Part shown: positions 32,221-45,493 of the stretch, piece after piece
Numbering within the stretch: the stretch's first letter is position 1
Layout of the letters: every line of letters starts with the position of its first letter
Assembly (NCBI GenBank): GCA_018907035.1
Contig: JACCIC010000287.1
Coordinates: 1 to 64,000 of the forward strand
Length of the DNA stretch: 64,000 nt
Direction: 5' to 3'
Origin: Sycobia sp. Sy_11
Lineage: Eukaryota; Arthropoda; Insecta; Hymenoptera; Epichrysomallidae
Translations under genes and position numbers: made by a program
Notes under the pieces: model-generated
What the model was told of the DNA's origin: nothing
The model's database searches: none
Seen by the model: only the letters and a program-made list of their open reading frames with translations

Positions 32221-34690
32221 CATGTTCAAATAATATGAAAATCAATCAAATAACTTTAGGAAATAATGTTTTGTTAATAATTACCTGATTTTTGTAGATC
32301 TAGTCGAATCATAAACATATATCAATTGCTGACAATGGTGATTATGATAATCTCAAGGTTAATTTGTTAAGCGTATCCAGATTTTGTTGCCATACAATTG
32401 TTCTTGTTAAAATAAGAATCATTAGAAATTACATATATAATACTTTAAATATTTTACATAAGAATCAAAAAGACAAAAAAAAAAATTATTCATTCAAAAT
32501 ATATAAACATATAGTGATTGTATCAAATATATATATTTTTTCGAATATTTGAATGATAGAAGTTATGTAATTGTTAACTTGAGACAAAGAACACTTTCAA
32601 TTAATTTTGTTTCGGACAAGGTGCACATTAGTGAAAAGTACGTGATTTTTTAGGAAATAGTCTTAACATCATAGCATGAATATCAGATGAACAAATGTTA
32701 TTTATTTTTATAATTTTCAATTAATAAATACATTAATCGGCTGTGTTATATTTAGTTTCTATGGCTAGTTTTTTAATTTAAAATTTTGTTAATTTACATG
32801 CATGCTTTTTTAATTAAACAAGTGATTTATTCATTTCATTTAGTGAATTTAAATAATTTTTTATTGGACAATTAATAAGTTGTTTTTTAATTACAAAAAT
32901 GTCGTATGAACTAAATCAGTTAATGTATTTAAATTTATATTTTTATAATGATAAACAATTGTTTAAATTAAAGAAATATTTCGTTCTTTGAATTTGAACA
33001 AATGTATTTATCTACAATTATCAAATTTTGTTTCAGTGTACTTAAAATTACAAAAAATGTTTCAGACAATAGTTGTATATCTTATTAAAATATATTTTAT
33101 TATACCATACGGTTATATTCTACAATCAACATTTCTCGAGAATAATGTATTCGAAGGTATTTGTATTTCGTATAAACATAGAATTGTTCAGAGGATCCCG
33201 AGACGGAACTTAAGTTTCCTGCAAAAATATAGTTTGTACCGGAAAAACTCCTAGAACAAAAAAATTGTATTTTGATATGCTCTATGATTTTGCTTTTAAT
33301 TTTTTTAAAACTTTTTTTATTTTCTAAAATAAATTCGAAAACCATGATTTTTGAGTTTTCATGGATTTGGAAATAAATATTTAATTGCTGTCTACAATTT
33401 TTGTGATATTCATAAGCCGCGTTCCAAAAAATATAAGTATAAAAGTTATCTGAAAAAGAGGGTGAGAGGAATAACTCAATAGGGGAATTTGGGGCATGTT
33501 GGACGCCCTTTTTTCATTCACATTTGAAAAAATTCTATATAATTTTTTAGATAAAAAAATACAGCTTGAAAGTTGAGTAACTGAAGATACTTAGATGTTC
33601 TTATTATGTTACGGTGCCTTTGGCGGTGAAGCATTTATACTTTGAAAATGACATAAGTTCGCATCGGACTCTGTCAAATAAAAGATTAATAAAACATTTT
33701 CTAACAAAATATTCGAATAAAAAATACAGCTCCTGACCCGACGAGAGTGCACTATGTGACATATCCATGGTGTTACAGTTTTCCGAATGTGCGCACAAAC
33801 CTAAGCAAATCCTCGCACGTGCCGGAGAGCCCCGATGTCTCGGGAACGGGTACACTGCTTATTTATACTAGGCACACTTTTTATTTACACTAGACACATT
33901 TTTATTCACACTAGATACATTTTTATTTTCATTAGACACACGCTCACAAAGCTTACACGCACGATCAAGAGCAATAAGACTCGAAGATTCGATAAGCGAA
34001 TACAAATTGAGACTATTCGAGCACCCGCACGTGATTTTTCTTTCATATATCGTATACACTATACTATGTTTTCCAGAGCAAAAATAAATGCATAAAATTA
34101 GCTCCACTCCTAGGATTTTGCTCAAACCCTGGACTCTGGACTGCACAGCGATATTTAGGTTTCCCTCTCATTAGGATATCTCCCCGAGCGTGCTCCGTCC
34201 CTCGCTACACAGCCACCTCTACCTACGATTCATACATATACACGCAGATAAATACACCTACACCTACACATATAAGGATACAAATATACAAATGTAACGT
34301 ATATATAGAAAACATATATACATATCACTTTCAGGCCTAGTTTCACGGAACAAAATTAAAAGTTACTCTTTTCATTTTTTTAATTTAATGATTATTTTCC
34401 AAGATAATATAGATTTTAAATAAAAAAAATTAAATTTTTATGAAAAAGTAAATTTTAAACAAACTTCCCGTAGTCCTTACCTGCGCGCAATAGAATTTAT
34501 TAAAAAATATTTATCTCAAGAAAGCACAATTAGATATTATACGGCGAATATCTAAAAATTACCTAAAAATACATAATGAAGTTGGACGTTCTCTGGTTTC
34601 CTTTGGCAATTTAATAAGATTTAATTTAAATACATAAATTTATTCTCCTTTGATATATTTATTTATGAAAAAATAAATATCTAATCAGCA
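31931..34690. other. Interval without supported genes
   Basis: It contains TGATA and TA repeats at 31978-32042 and (TA)n at 32177-32215. The rest is AT-rich single-copy-looking sequence. A less AT-rich stretch lies at 33740-34250. Frames at 33604-34146 overlap on both strands and match no family I know. Confidence 0.45.
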
Positions 34691-34710
34691 TTTTTAAAAC
34701 CCATTCCATT

Positions 34711-35553
34711 CAATTCCATTCCAATTGTGGTCGCTTCTGGTCGATAGCCTGCTTCACGCGGTCTAGATCTTCACAGTAGATGGTAGAATTAATCGTCTGG
34801 CCATATGGGAGCAGCTCATAGTGGATGATTCCCTTCCAATCCCACCAAACACACAGCAAAACCTTCCTGGCTGTCAATCCCGGCTTGACCACTGTTTGGG
34901 ACGGTCCACCAGCCTTGGACCACGATCGTTTTTGCTTGATATTGTCGTATGTGATCCCTTTTTCGTCGCCAATCACCATCCACTTCAAAAATGGGTCGAG
35001 TTCATTCCGTTTCAGCAGCATATCGCAGGCGTTGATTCGGTTCAGAAGGTTTTTTTGCGTCAAATCATGCGTCACCCAAACATCAAGCTATTTTTGTATC
35101 CAGCCTTTTGCAGATGGTTTAAAATGGTTTTATGACTAACTCTCATCTCCTGGGCGATGTCACGAGATGCCATCGGCCGGTCTAACTCGATAAATTCCAT
35201 GATTTGATCGGTATTCATCGTCACAGGTTTGCGCCGACTGGCTTATCCATGGTATCTTTTTCACCAACTCTGAGTCGTTGAAACCATTCCTCTGTGGTTC
35301 GAAAGGATAGCGTTCCATTCCCCAAAACACTATTAATCTCACGGAACGTTTCTTTAGCGGATTTGCCTTTAACGAAGGAAAACTTTAAAATAGCGCGAAT
35401 TTCGGCGTTAGTAAACATCATGTTGCTAACACATCTATAAATTTTGAATGCAATATCCAAACTAATCATGCATAGCGTTGTTTATACGTTATGTCAAGAC
35501 CTTTCAAATGATGTATAGCATTGCCAGATACGAGCTCTGTAGCGTACATACAT
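34711..35553 (-). pseudogene. Mariner transposase copy 1, truncated at both ends
   Basis: The N-terminal helix-turn-helix region (FTNAEIRAILKFSFVKGKSA) is at about 35405-35345, and the catalytic part (GDEKGITYDN, then VWWDWKGIIHYELLPYGQT) is at 34975-34770. Different parts lie in different frames, so it is broken. The sequence stops at 34711 before the second and third catalytic positions. At 35553 its 5' part is cut by a (TA)n tract. It parallels the complete copy at 36674-37950 in inverted orientation. Confidence 0.85.
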
Positions 35554-35564
35554 ACATGTACTGC

Positions 35565-35618
<54 letters not shown>

Positions 35619-35639
35619 CTGTGTGTATATATAAATAAA

Positions 35640-35915
35640 GCATTTATTTTTATAAAAATAAATTAAATTTTTCAACGTCTTTTCACAAAAATTCGTTAAT
35701 ATCCAAGTTACAATTAATTAATTTTAATTCATTCGATGGACTGGAACTATAGTTTAAATTGCCTACTGTTCTGCAAAAAATAATATTCCTCAAGATTTCT
35801 TAACCATTTAAATTATCATAAGCTTTTCAAAGACGGGCCCGCAAGTTCATGCAAAAATAATTTTGAAATTATATTTTCATAGTACTGTATCTCCACGTTA
35901 TAATTAAGCGAGTGC
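35640..35915 (+). repeat. Dispersed repeat, copy 1
   Basis: Blocks such as aaccatttaaatta(t/c)cata and gaaattatattttcatagta recur in the same order and orientation at 62975-63245. It is non-coding and of unknown family. Confidence 0.6.
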
Positions 35916-35929
35916 GTTTTTTGGGATGT

Positions 35930-36408
35930 AAGAGGTATTATATACATTGATTACCTTGAAAAGGATACAATTATCACTGGTCAATACTACGCAGAATTAT
36001 TGCAACGTTGGAGCCCCCAAGTGAAAATTAAAGGACTTGGTTCATCGCGATAACGCACCAGCGCACACGTCAATCGTTGCGATGGCTAAAATCAACGATC
36101 TGAAGTTTAAATTCATACCGCACCCTCCCTACTCTCGAGACCTAGCCCCAAGTGCCTATTATCAGTTTCCTAACCTCAAAAAATGGCTTGGTGATAAGAG
36201 ATTTGCGGACAATGAAGAAGTAATCGAAGCTGTAAATGGGTATTTTGAGAAGCTTGACGAATCAGTATATAGAGATGGCATTACTAGACTAGAACACCGC
36301 TATGAGAAATGTATCAGTCTTGGAGGAGATTATGTTGAAAAATAAAAAAAATTATTAAATATGTTGTTTTTCTTGGTCAGGCCGGAAACTTATCAATCAA
36401 CCCTCGTA
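35930..36408 (+). pseudogene. Mariner copy 2, 5'-truncated transposase fragment
   Basis: The C-terminal catalytic half is visible in 36037-36345: HRDNAPAHTS (second Asp) and YSRDLAPSAYY, where the family's SDY is changed. It ends GGDYVEK. The upstream 100 bp is in shifted frames. The 3' terminus (ggaaacttatcaatcaaccctcgta) is preserved up to 36408. This differs in sequence from the other two mariner copies and belongs to another subfamily. Confidence 0.75.
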
Positions 36409-36673
36409 TATGTATATAAAATACGGTTATGCATTCTGTATATGCTTACTGTGTATACAGAAGCTATAATAGGTACATTACGGTAAATTATTTATAGTAA
36501 TGTAGATTTTTATATATTAATAATATTTATTATAAATAATAATGTACTTTTTACTTAGATATTATTGCATTTTTTTCGTATATAAGAAGATTCTTAAAAA
36601 AGAAATATATAAAAAGATTTTTATAAAAGAATTATCTCCGGTAAACCCGAGACGGGGAATGCTAGTTATAATA

Positions 36674-37950
36674 TTAGGTTGTCAAATATGTCCCTTCCGC
36701 CTTTTTGTCTTACGAATTTCGCGGCTATGTACAAAGCGCTACAGAGCTCGTATCTAGCAATATTATACATCAATTGAAAGATTTTGACATAACGTACACA
36801 ATGACGCTATGCATGACTAGTTTGGATATTGCGTTCAAAAGTTATAGACGTGTAAACACGGAGTTCACTAACGCCGAAATTCGCGCTATTTTGAAGTTTT
36901 CCTTCGTCAAAGGCAAATCCGCTAGAGAAACGTTTCGTTAGATTAATGGTGTTTTAGGGGATGACACGTTATCACTTCGAACCGCAGAGGAATGGTTTCG
37001 ACGATTCAGAGCCGGCGAAAATGAATAAGCCAGCCGGTGGAAGACCTGTGACGACAAATACTGATCAAATCATGGAATTTATCGAGTTAGACTGGCATGT
37101 GGCATCTCGTGACATCGCTCAGGAGATGACAGTTAGTCACCAAACCATTTTAAACCATCTGTATTCGGCTGGATAGAAAAAAGCTTGATGTTTGGGTGTC
37201 GCATGATTTGACGCAAAAAAACCTTCTGAACCAAATCAACGCCTGCGATGTGCTGCTGAAACGGAACGAACTCGACCCACTTTTGAAGCGGATGGTGACT
37301 GGCGACGAAAAATGGATCACATACGACAATATCAAGTGAAAACGGTCGTGGTCCAAGGCCGGTGGACCGTCCCAAACAGTGATCAAGCCGGGATTGACAG
37401 CCAGGAAAGTTTTGCTGTGTGTTTGGTGGGATTGGAAGGGAATCATCCACTATGATCTGCTCCCATATGGCCAGACGCTTAATTCTACCATCTACTGTGA
37501 ACAACTGGTCCGCTTGACGCAGGCTATCGATCAGCAGCGTCCACAATTGGCCAACAGAAAGGGTGTAGTTGTCCACCAGGAAAACGCCAAACCACACACT
37601 TCGTTGATGACTCGTCAGAAGGTACGGGAGTTCGGATGGGAGATTTTATCGCATGCACCATATAGCCCGAACATACTGCCAAGTGATTACCACCTGTTCC
37701 TGTCCATGACAAACGCCCTTGGTGGTGTAAATTTGGACTCCAAAGAGGCTTGTGAAAAGTGGCTGTCCGAGTTCTTCGCAAATAAGGAGAGGGGTTTCTA
37801 CGAGAGGGGTATTATGAAGTTGCCGTCTAGATGGAAACAGATTATCGAACAAAACGGCGCATATTTGAAGTAAATCCGATCACTGTATCACTTTTTATAA
37901 AGTATTGAATGAAGAGCAAAAAAGCGGAAGGGAGATATTTGACAACCTAA
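36674..37950 (+). mobile_element. Complete mariner element (copy 3, 1277 bp)
   Basis: It starts ttaggttgtcaaatatgtcc and ends in the inverted match …gatatttgacaacctaa. TA dinucleotides flank both sides (36672-36673 and 37951-37952), as expected for TA-specific mariner insertion. The terminal repeats are about 28 bp. Confidence 0.9.
36801..37873 (+). pseudogene. Mariner transposase, inactivated
   Basis: Pieces in order are FTNAEIRAILKFSF (N-terminal helix-turn-helix), HVASRDIAQEMTVSHQTI (second helix-turn-helix), GDEKWITYDN (first catalytic Asp), VVVHQENAKPHTS and SPNILPSDYHLF (third catalytic position). At the second catalytic position the family's Asp reads Glu (HQEN). At least three stops or shifts interrupt the frame (36939-36941, about 37025, 37174-37176 and 37339). 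The C-terminal portion (37379-37873) is open to the end. Confidence 0.85.
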
Positions 37951-38760
37951 TATAACGGAAATAATTATATCACATTTATTCTGTTTTTTATGAAATTATA
38001 AAATATAATTCAATCTTGAAGTAAATATTTTAAGTGCAAACACATATTTTTTAATGAAATAAACCAATACACCTCATATTACATTCGGCACTATCGGACC
38101 GACGATGTCTACCATTTTAGTTTTGATTTAGTGGCTCCTCGTCGACACGATGAACGTTTCCTTTGCTAATTACTGCAGACGTTATCACATTGACGGTAAG
38201 TAATAAATATACTTTCCTATCTATTCTGTAAGTAAAAACTATACTTTCCTAGGTTTTCTTCTGTATTTAATGTAGGTAATGCCAATAAAACCTAAAAATA
38301 TATATTTATCACTATTCTAACCTGCAAATTGATGAATAGTCAAAAAAACATAAGAATGTTCCAATAGGAGTAAAGCTTGTAGTAAAGGATTAAAACACAC
38401 TCACTAAGTCTTTGCAGGTGAATTTTCGAGCTAGTAATGACTGCTTAATGGAAAACCTTTCTATTTAAATTATATATAAGACTGCTACTGCTACTTTTAT
38501 CAAAATTGAATAAAAGTAAATCTCAAATTTTTATATATATTAAATTTAATAATAAAGAAATCTTTTAGAAGGCTTCCACAAAAAGTAATTTGTTCTATTC
38601 TAATTCTAAGATATTACATCATATAATTATAAATTAGTTTGATTTTAATTTCATATATTTATTTTGAAATATCTTAATATCGTTGTTTCTATATAAAAGG
38701 TGCTATATCAGTGTTCACTTCAAAAAGGTACTACTTCACAGACCATTTTTTTGGTTTCAT
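37951..38760. other. Interval without supported genes
   Basis: It is AT-rich sequence. A short segment around 38150-38205 ending in gacg|gtaagt resembles an exon end but no reading frame or family supports it. Confidence 0.4.
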
Positions 38761-38766
38761 TTTCAG

Positions 38767-39180
38767 TTAACACCAGTAACTATATATTTCGATATATAAT
38801 TTAAAAAATAGAAAAATATACGAAAAATATATACACATCATACATACAATTTCTAGGGAGAAGTATTGTATTGTAGTTTTGTGTTCGGACAGTAGTATGA
38901 TATTCAGGTGTCTTGGGACGACTTCTACTGAAGATTTTTCGTATCCGTAGAGAAAGATGTTGAGGTATCTTGGGATGACGTCTACGGCGAGTTTCGAGTT
39001 CGAACGATAGAAAACGCTGTACAAGTGTCTCAGTACAAATTCTACAGGGAGTTTCATGTTCTAACAATAACATTTCGGGACGATTTCGAAGGAGATTTTT
39101 ATGCAGACAATATAACATGCTCTACAGATGTTATGGAACACGTTCTACAGGAAGTTTGGTGTTCGGATAATTGAATATGA
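38767..39180 (-). repeat. Degenerate 57-60-bp tandem repeat with an open frame
   Basis: About six units each contain versions of cttgggacgac(t/g)tctac and a following agtttcgtgttcg element. On the minus strand 38767-39057 is an open 96-codon frame with three or four ~19-residue repeats (KLAVDVIPRYLNIF, KSSVEVVPRHLNII and similar). Because unit lengths are close to multiples of three, the frame persists. Whether it is translated cannot be judged from sequence. Confidence 0.6.
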
Positions 39181-39664
39181 AACTCGCCGTAGAAGGCTCG
39201 AAAAACCTAGACATAGAACTCTACCGTCCGAATACGAAACTACAATATTTACCTCGGGAAGTCGTATATAATATGTACTGAACCGACCACCATTCGTGGT
39301 ACCCGCCGTTAAACATCGGTCAAAAAACCTTTAAACATAGACGGTAAGTGACCAACAGTCGAATATTGTATATAAACCCACCCATGTCCTCGGTAGGACC
39401 AAAGGATGGCGGTAACATAATAGTGTTTGAAGTAAGAGGTCCTCACTCGCAACGGGATGAGCGGCAGCGCGCGTGCATAAGTGTGTTTGTGAAAGAGAAT
39501 TGCTTCGTGTTTTTCGCGTAAGAGAGTGTGAGTGCCGCATAGTCGCCGTGGTTTGCGTACACTCGGGACCGGCCAGTATGCTCGTGCGCGAGAATGAGCG
39601 GTAAAGAGCAAAAGAGAGGAGTCAGTCTCACGCCACGCCGATTCGTATGCCGTACGAGATAAAG

Positions 39665-39696
<32 letters not shown>

Positions 39697-41419
39697 TAAA
39701 AGATAGGGAAATTCTTAGACTTATATATTACACCATGCGCTCTGGAAACAGAGTTGGAACCTAAACCAGAATGAGAAAACAATAGAGAGAGTCATGCTGT
39801 CTTTCTCTTACAAGCGAGCCAAAGGGGAGAAAAGGAAAGTAGGCGAACAATGGCAGTAAAATAGACGGAGCAGAAATATACATTTTTCCTATACTCTATA
39901 TCATTTTTATTGCTGGGCTGCCTCTCTACTGTTTCCCCGGAGCAAGAGAGAAAGCATGATTCTAAGGCTATCTTCGTCCTTCTATATGTACTTTAGAATA
40001 ATAAAGATAATAATATTATAATACGATAGATATTAATATTATAATAATATTAATTCTAATATAATAATATTAGAATAAAGTCTAATCTATAAGTTTATGG
40101 TAAGTTGCGTGTATTCTTCCGTACCATCCTGCATCAGTCCCTCTTTCTTAAAATTTATCACTGTCTCGCTTTTTATTAGCGGATTTCCTCATGAAGAGAG
40201 AAAGGATCACCGGTTAATCGAGCAGCTCGATTCTCAAGGTTTTTCTAATTCGATTTGAATGAATTTATCTATAATAAATTTCTGTGATCGTGTCCGGGAT
40301 ATCCTGCATAGATTGCATCGTCACCAAATGTATGCATATGTATATATTTTGTAGATTTTCATTTTTTTAATTGAATACTATGAATATTTTATGGTGCTAA
40401 CTGAAATTGAAGAAAAAAAAATGGTTCTCGAAATAACACTTTTTTGAAACGAACGCCGAGATAGAACTTTTTTATACGAAAGTGAAGATATATTTATTGA
40501 TTGTTAAATTATTCTAGTTAGTAGCTTCTCGGACAGGCTATTTTCCCTCAATCTTACAAAAATATTTTCAATTGTTCATAAAGAGCTTGTTGAAAAGAAG
40601 CCAGAGGAGTTTTAGATATCTTGTGTCAGTGACATCAATGCTTTATTTCCTAAAGTCTCGCTAACATTTTTGACTGTATTGAGCAGTTAGAATTCTACTA
40701 TACTTATATTTTCCATCAAGTGTCATAAAAGCCTAAAATATAAACTTTCCAAATCCAAACATTCCAATCTTTATAAGTAAAATATGTAATTTATATAATC
40801 AATATATAGGAAACAGTAGTTACTTATATTTCGTATCGTAAGATTTGTAATATTTGTGAATTATGAAATAGTTTTTTATGAATGATAGGTTAGTTATATT
40901 TTGATTTTGACAAGCCTTTTAAAATATTTTACATAAATTTAATAAATAATAAAATTTATATTAATGTTCATCATTGGAACTTGTATTATATGATTAACAA
41001 TATTTGTTCGAACATTTTCGAAAATGTTCTGCTCTTTGAAAGTTACAGAATCTTTACAAAAAAACGTTTTTTGGAAAAGTAAAAACATCAGTTTATAACA
41101 TAAACTACTTTTTTGAAACCTGGTATAATAAAATATACTTCTTGTTACCTTTTACACCCAAATTTTTTTGTGTTATTAAATATGATATATATATATATAT
41201 ATATTAATTCTATGAAATAATAATAATAATAATAATAAATTCGTTCATTATGTAAATATAAACAAAATTAGAAATTAGAAACGATGAAAAGGTTTGTTAA
41301 AATATAAAATATTTCTTTTGTAGTTGTTCTTAACAGTAGTTCTTAGTAGCAATTACAAATGATAAGAAGAATAAGTCAAACTTAAACGCAGATAATTCAT
41401 CGATTACAGTGCATACAGC
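39181..41419. other. Interval without supported genes, GC-richer stretch and (GA)n
   Basis: About 39280-39850 is markedly less AT-rich and contains (AG)n at 39676-39697. Overlapping minus-strand frames there (39309-39782) include a Ser/Leu run from the AG tract and look artefactual. It could be a TE leader or a CpG-containing promoter. From 39900 on, only AT-rich sequence is seen, with (TA)n at 41185-41206. Confidence 0.4.
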
Positions 41420-44400
41420 CGGTGTTTCTCGTATCAAGTTTTCCGTGCTTCTCACTGCAGCACAATTCATAATAGAGTTCAAACGGAATAGCTACACGTA
41501 TACGCGCGCTGTTAGATCAGGGATTGAAAACAACATTTATTTCTGAATTTTGGCTCAGCTCCGCGGATTGTTGAAACGACCAACAAATATTTCATTGTCG
41601 GTGATAGGGACGAGTAACTCCGGAATCGTGAAGTATAAAACTGCATTTGTATTGCAGCCAATTGTTCATTCGAACTTTCAATTAAAATAGAAATTCAATT
41701 AGAATATTACCACGACTTATGTCATATCTGTCCTCGTATGATCTTATCGAGACTGATTTTTCGCAGTACGCGAAATTAGGCTTAGCTGGTCCACAGTTCT
41801 ATATTCATAATAGGGTAGACGTTATCTTAGAAGCAGATATCTATGGACAATTATTGCGATCGGTATTACATCATTCTGATGGATCGAAGCTTGTTGCACA
41901 GGATACTGCATTAGGATAGATAGTTTCAGGGCCGATTCAATTAAGCATGTCACGGCGGGCGGAATGTTTTCCTGTATTACCGATACAAGCTCTACATTGT
42001 AGTTTAAGTGACGAGATTAATGAATCTTTACAAAACTTTCGGAACATTGAGGAACTTTCCGACAACACGCCTAAGTTTAAGCCGGAAGAAGAAGTATACG
42101 AGCATATTATCCGCAAAACTTGTTTGCGAGGCGAGGATGACCGGTACACCGTATGTCTCCCACTGAAATCAGATCCTCCATTGATAGCGTCACAGGTTCC
42201 CTTTCCTCTGTTCATAGATGTGACGCTCGCGAGCTCGAGGTATTTAATACATACTGCGAAGTTATAGAAAGATATGACGAGCTCGGTCACTTGAAAAGTA
42301 TACCTCGTGATCAGACTGTTAAAATGCGAGATTGGTATTTTAATGTAGTATTGTAATATGCGCAGTGAATTTTAGAAAAGATAAGCGTACTATTTGAACC
42401 ATCAAGGCAAACGCGTGATAAATGTAGTCTTAATAAATCTTTTATCTCGCATTAATATTGCTTAATTGGCGTACGTATCACTACGCTTTTACAGCCGATG
42501 TAGTGAAAAGGTTTCACCAGATTTGGGTAGCTTCAAAACACCAAGAATATCAGAGAAGTCTCAAGTCTCCTAACATAAACGAGCCTCCCGTCGAATACCG
42601 TTTAACAGTAGCCTACAGAATCACATACGCTGGATACCTTGCGATTCGGACGCTGCAACAACTGGCTGAAGACGAAACGTACCGTTTCCTTCATGGCGCG
42701 TCTTATTTCAAAAACAATACTTACGTATATGATGTTTTTTCAGAAGCAAATGAAATTTTGGTAGATATTGCGAGACGCTCGCTTATGGAACTTACGTAAA
42801 TGTTAAAATCTGAGAACTTTAAACTAGATAAATTGGCGGTAATAACTTCTTCCTACAAACTTTAAATAGCTTGAAGCTGATAAAGAGATCGATAAGGACT
42901 CGTTAGTTAAAACCTTATTCATTCAAAACGAGATAGTTTTACATTTAGTCCATCAAATCTCTCACCATTAAAGGAAAAGTTAATCAAGAGAATGATTCTA
43001 TCGAATTTCGCTCGCCTATTCGATCTACTTGGTTGACTCTCTCCAATTACCGTTACCGCGAAAGTCTTAATGCAAGACTGGCGTATTTTAAAGTGTGATT
43101 GGGATACTCCTTTATCGAGTCGCAGCAATCGTACGAAATTCACAGTTTCTTAGATGTTTCGTCCTGCGCGTATACCGCAACTGTTTACCTTCGAATCGAC
43201 CGAGGCAACGGAAACGTGCGTTTCTCGTTACTCGCGACTAAAGCTGGGTAAAACTAGCTAAAACAAGATTAACCCACTGTTAAAACTATTAGCATCTCCA
43301 ATCCCGAGTTATACGAAAAAGTTTTACTCGTTAAACTTATCCACCACTTGCAAAAATCGGATTTTTTCCAAAGTTTACCAATCTGTGCGTGATTGGATAG
43401 TCAAGTCGTGTTCACATGGTTACGAATGCACCTGAGGTTTTGTAAGACATTCCTCGGCAACCGTGTATCGTACAGTCAAACGGAATTGCCATCCACCAAA
43501 TGGGCTCACGTTTCTTCCAAAGAAAACTCTGCAGATTTAGCGACAATCGTAACTAAACCTTCGGAACTAGCAAATAGTACATTATGGTGGTCCAGTCCTG
43601 CTTAGCTCTCTTTGACACCTGAAAATTCGCCGCAAACAATCGAAAATCCGCGTGTGCTTCACGGATTACGAATAATGAACAATATATAAGCGAAATTTTC
43701 GTTCCTCACGCGACTGACACGTGTCGTAGCTTATCGTTTATTACCGTTAAACAACATTCGAGAACGTAAAAAAGATATTAACACGCTATGGATATTTTAT
43801 TAGCCCGTGCACCGCGAACGGTTATTATTCGATTATCTCACGGCGTCTTATTCAGTGTCGAAATTAAACTTTCAATAGCAGGAATACCTTTGCCGAAGCG
43901 TCATTGGAGTATGCCGGACCTGCTCAAGTACATACTAGCACAAGCGAGAGCACAAAGCATATAAGGGTTATATCGTCGTATTCGTTGGCTTTGCTACGTT
44001 CGCAATTCATTCAGAATTAGTTAATGATTATACCTCTGCGACGTTTATTGCAGCATATCATAGGTTGGTAGATAGGCACAGCATCGATCAGAAACTCTTC
44101 AGTGTCAAAGCACTACTTTTCACGGGAAAGATAGAGTTGAGAGAAATGTTCAGAGCTACGTTAAAATATTATAAATCTGTAGCTCAACTCCTGGTAAATG
44201 ATGGCAATGAGTGGAATTTTATACGTCTAAACGTGCCTCACTATGGAGGTTTATGGAAGGCAGGTGTAAAATCATTTGAAAAGAGTAATAGGCGAGCACA
44301 CTCTCACGTTCGAAGAGCTTAGCAGTTACTTGTAGAAATAGTGGCCTGTTTAAATTCTCTCCAACTTTGTCCAATAATTAGAGAGCTTGATGATTTTCAC

Positions 44401-44440
44401 GCATCGATAGCTGTACATTTTCTGATAAGTGATAAGTAGG
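41420..44440 (+). pseudogene. Decayed BEL/Pao retrotransposon pol
   Basis: Domains are recognisable in order despite stops and shifts. The protease region (LLDQGLKTTFISEF) is near 41510. The Pao-type segment is at 41719-42356 (ADIYGQLL, then IVSGP after a stop replacing the usual Trp, and LPLKSDPP). Reverse transcriptase is at 42458-42799 (WRTYHYAFTADVVKRFHQI, with the active-site motif decayed to YDVFSE). The RNase H/linker region is at 43393-43605 (WAHVSSKENSADLA, ANSTLWW), and the integrase at about 43980-44330 (APHFGG-type motif as VPHYGGLWKAGVKS). No LTRs are found around it. It is an old, 5'- and 3'-truncated copy. Confidence 0.8.
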
Positions 44441-44585
44441 GATTATTCTAGATAAGGAAGTATCTGACTTACCTGAAAATAGATTAAATTGGTTTCAACT
44501 ATTATAGAGTATACGAAGGAAGTTTTGGAAATGTTAATCTAGAGAGTATCTTCAAAATTTACAGGAGAAAAAGAAATGGAAAGAC

Positions 44586-44636
<51 letters not shown>

Positions 44637-45489
44637 CATGTTCCGACGAAAGTAGTAATTCTGGAATATATTAAAAACTTTACATATAGTTTATTTATAT
44701 TGTTATCAATTGTGTAAAAATAATTGTATTCATTAATATTATCTTTGTACGATTTCACATTTCTATATTTATTTGTTTATGTGTTATTGCTTAATAATTT
44801 TATATCGTAAATTAAAATTAATTAATAAACTAATTTATACAATATTTATTTATTTTCAAAAAAATAACATGATAATAATGTCAGAACAAGATTATAAACA
44901 TTAAAAAATGGTATAAAAAAGGATCAAATGCTTATTGCTAAATAAATATTGTTTAATTTTACAAAATCTAGTTTTAAATCATTCACAATGATTATGTAAG
45001 AGGAAATATATTAAATTTTTAAAAATTTGAATTTGCTACAATTTTACATATAGTTGATGTGGCAAAAAAAATTGCAAAATTATACTTCAAAAAATCATAA
45101 AGTTTTTAATATGCATTTTCAGAGAATGATGCTTAGACTTTTTTTATTTAAAATAATCTATTTTTCGGAAAAAATTTCTCGGTATCAAATTTTATTCTTT
45201 TCGATTTGTTAAAATAATTGTGATTTAAACAATTTACTACCCTAATTTTTTAAAAAAGACCTCAGAATTCGTATTCTACAGGTCAAAATACATAAGAAGC
45301 GAAATTTTTATTTGGGGACATCTCATTTCCTCAGGGAAGTATAGCAACCGCGACGACTATGTGAGCAGCAAGATTTTAAACACAAATGCGAAACAAACAA
45401 CATATATACATATATATTGAAGTGCAGGGTAGCGCGACGTGCTAAGTCAGTTATATACATATCAAATATATGCGTATGCATATGCATAT
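44441..45489. other. AT-rich interval, no gene seen
   Basis: It holds (TA)n at 44587-44633 and a TATGCA-type repeat at 45466-45493, the target into which the gypsy element inserted. Confidence 0.5.
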
Positions 45490-45493
45490 GCAT
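45490..45493. repeat. Gypsy target-site duplication, left copy
   Basis: The tetramer gcat directly precedes the LTR and matches 54020-54023. Confidence 0.85.

Noticed and set aside
33604..34146. Possible gene in a GC-richer stretch
   Set aside because: Frames on both strands overlap, no domain is recognised, and no splice model joins them.
39309..39782. 157-codon minus-strand frame with Ser-Leu run
   Set aside because: It is driven by an (AG)n tract, overlaps other frames and has no recognisable domain.
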